Below the pieces are notes generated by a model. That model ran no database searches. It was not told the origin of the DNA and was given only the letters and a program-made list of their open reading frames with translations. From contig CAAGHW010000060.1 in NCBI GenBank assembly GCA_900769765.1, positions 1 to 15,803 of the forward strand: 15,803 bases of DNA, given 5' to 3'. This DNA comes from Bacteroidaceae bacterium (GTDB lineage: Bacteria > Bacteroidota > Bacteroidia > Bacteroidales > Bacteroidaceae). Of the stretch, positions 14,332 to 15,803 are shown one piece after another (position 1 is the first letter of the stretch; every line of letters begins with the position of its first letter). The position numbers were made by a program, and so were the translations under genes.

Positions 14332-15803
14332 TCATTTCTTCTTGTATATGATTTTTACCGGTTGGTAGCATACATTATCATATTTTTCGAGGACTTCACC
14401 TGTATCGGTGTTTATCACCCATACACTACCGTTCTTTCCCTCTTTGTTGGGCTCATAGAATCCAACGTATGTTTTGAGATGGTCTTCGCTTATTTCAATT
14501 GCAGTGATAACAGCGTCGTCGCTCAGTCCCAAATCAAAAGTATCAGCTTTATTAATTTGCACATTAGATGTATAATACCAACGACGTACCTTATTGCCAT
14601 TGGCAAACAATAGAGACTGGAATGTTCTATTGGCAACACATGGAGTATTTTCATCCAACGGAACTTTAGCACCTATAGATTTTAAGCCACCATTGTCCTG
14701 CAAGTTGTACTGTCCCGGTTTGCCTTCGATACTACGCCATGGGAATGTAGATATTATAAGTTTCTGTGCAGTAAGACCTCCTTGTACAATAACAAGCATC
14801 TCACGTTCGCTTGTTTTTACCTGCTCCTTTGTACGACGTATTCCGGTAAGTGTTTTCAACCCCTTTACACCTTTAAAGTAGTTTAAATCCTTGAATTCCG
14901 GGTCGTCACGTTCCAACAGGTACTTTGAGCCATAGTAGTAAGGTCCATAACCATTATACATCAAAGCGACAGCATTAACCTCCTTGTCCCAAAATAGAAT
15001 GTCAAAGTAAGTTGAACCATTATCTTCCACAAAGCATGCTTGAGAATATGTCGAGAACAACTTTGTTGACGGTTGCAATACCGCATCATATACCGGAAGA
15101 CCATACATTTTGCCATCGGCAGAAAGGAGATGATATGAAACACCGGCTGCACTTAAAGATGGAATCATAAGCTTGGTAGGCTTGAATCCTTCATATTCGC
15201 CTGTACTCTCAATAATATTTTCCATAACAAATGTCTTGTCGTTAAGGAAATATATTGTAGGATTATCACCGGCTGTTTCACTACCCTGGCATGCAATAAC
15301 TACAGAACCTGTTGTCTGCACAATGTCAGAAGGATTTGATGCAAATAGAACATCCTCGTTATTCTTGGAGAAGCAGTCATATTCATAAAATACTCCTTTC
15401 TCTTCCGTATTCAACGGAGTTCTCATAAAAGCAAGCATTGAGGAACCATTCTCATCCTTGCTGAGGACAGTCAAACCCTCCTCGTAAGGAGAATTCACAT
15501 TTATCGTAAATGGGAAGAATGTTTTTCCATCCTCATTCTCTACAATAAGACGTGCACTGAATACGCCCAGCTTGTTTCCCACAAAAACAAGTTCTGCCTC
15601 TGTAGAAAAAACCTTCATATCAATCTCCCATGTATATTTAAGCTCTTTGGGAGTGTTTTTTTGTGAGATTACAGGAGAAATTGTCAAAACATCATTCTTC
15701 TCGATATTATACACAGAACCTATTCCGGATTCTATTATAATATCAGATATTGGGTTGGTTGCATCGGAACTCTTGTCATCAAAGCAAGATACCAACAAAG
15801 GCA
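14332..15803 (-). CDS. PKD-like family lipoprotein (5' end outside window)
   Basis: Partial gene; about 490 residues are visible. The reading frame stays open to the window edge (…PLLVSCFDD), and LLVSC is a lipobox with the lipidated cysteine about six residues in. The signal peptide therefore starts beyond 15803, and the in-frame TTG at 15798 is not a real start. The region after the cysteine has a PKD-like immunoglobulin fold (about 40-110: LKYTWEIDMKVF, then FSARLIVENEDGKTFFPFTINV). A long C-terminal part follows with repeated short beta-strand patterns suggesting a propeller, ending NTDTGEVLEKYD. From memory, such lipoproteins occur at the 3' end of SusC-SusD-DUF4843 loci; the Bacteroides thetaiotaomicron BT2261-2264 type imports peptides. 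This cannot be tested here because the upstream genes are missing. The gene looks more AT-rich than its neighbours. It probably localises to the outer-membrane surface. Confidence 0.75.
   Translation of the reverse strand, partial: PLLVSCFDDKSSDATNPISDIIIESGIGSVYNIEKNDVLTISPVISQKNTPKELKYTWEIDMKVFSTEAELVFVGNKLGVFSARLIVENEDGKTFFPFTINVNSPYEEGLTVLSKDENGSSMLAFMRTPLNTEEKGVFYEYDCFSKNNEDVLFASNPSDIVQTTGSVVIACQGSETAGDNPTIYFLNDKTFVMENIIESTGEYEGFKPTKLMIPSLSAAGVSYHLLSADGKMYGLPVYDAVLQPSTKLFSTYSQACFVEDNGSTYFDILFWDKEVNAVALMYNGYGPYYYGSKYLLERDDPEFKDLNYFKGVKGLKTLTGIRRTKEQVKTSEREMLVIVQGGLTAQKLIISTFPWRSIEGKPGQYNLQDNGGLKSIGAKVPLDENTPCVANRTFQSLLFANGNKVRRWYYTSNVQINKADTFDLGLSDDAVITAIEISEDHLKTYVGFYEPNKEGKNGSVWVINTDTGEVLEKYDNVCYQPVKIIYKKK

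Noticed and set aside
15796..15798. TTG start for the lipoprotein gene
   Set aside because: The frame continues upstream to the window edge and the lipobox LLVSC needs a signal peptide before it, so the true start is outside the window.

Overview
The window looks like a chromosomal segment of a Bacteroidales bacterium (Bacteroidota). Supporting signs are two secreted proteins that end in type IX secretion (T9SS) sorting domains, a Bacteroides-type tryptophanase, a PKD-like lipoprotein of the kind found in SusC/SusD loci, start sites without Shine-Dalgarno sequences, and a plausible TTG-N20-TAnnTTTG-like promoter. Genus cannot be fixed from this sequence; a Prevotellaceae-like gut or oral organism is only a guess.

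Layout. Positions 1-266 are noncoding and structured: a perfect 13-bp inverted repeat at the left edge, then two abutting 87/88-bp units (61-147 and 148-235) that fold into the same hairpin with different stem sequences. Positions 267-8581 hold a tight minus-strand operon, transcribed right to left: two tandem ~1010-residue T9SS-exported Asp-box (BNR/sortilin-like) propeller proteins, 13 nt apart, then 4 nt later a TonB-dependent outer-membrane receptor. A divergent 243-bp intergenic region (8582-8824) carries the likely operon promoter. On the plus strand follow single-chain iron-sulfur L-serine ammonia-lyase (sdaA, 8825-10078) and an exported S9-family prolyl peptidase (10167-12674). A strong terminator at 12683-12720 separates these from the convergent minus-strand tryptophanase gene tnaA (12738-14117). 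Upstream of tnaA lie nested inverted repeats (14185-14278) and a 40-bp perfect palindrome (14285-14324) that probably ends the next minus-strand gene, a PKD-like lipoprotein that runs off the right edge (14332-15803).

How the parts may work together. SdaA and TnaA both make pyruvate and ammonia from amino acids, and the S9 peptidase would supply short peptides in the periplasm, so the right half reads as a peptide and amino-acid catabolism neighbourhood. If the edge lipoprotein belongs to a peptide-importing SusCD locus, it would fit this theme. The left operon is best read as a surface system in which two paralogous secreted propeller proteins serve one dedicated TonB-dependent transporter. 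Its substrate is unknown, and it is one of the two most interesting objects here, with the covarying tandem hairpins.
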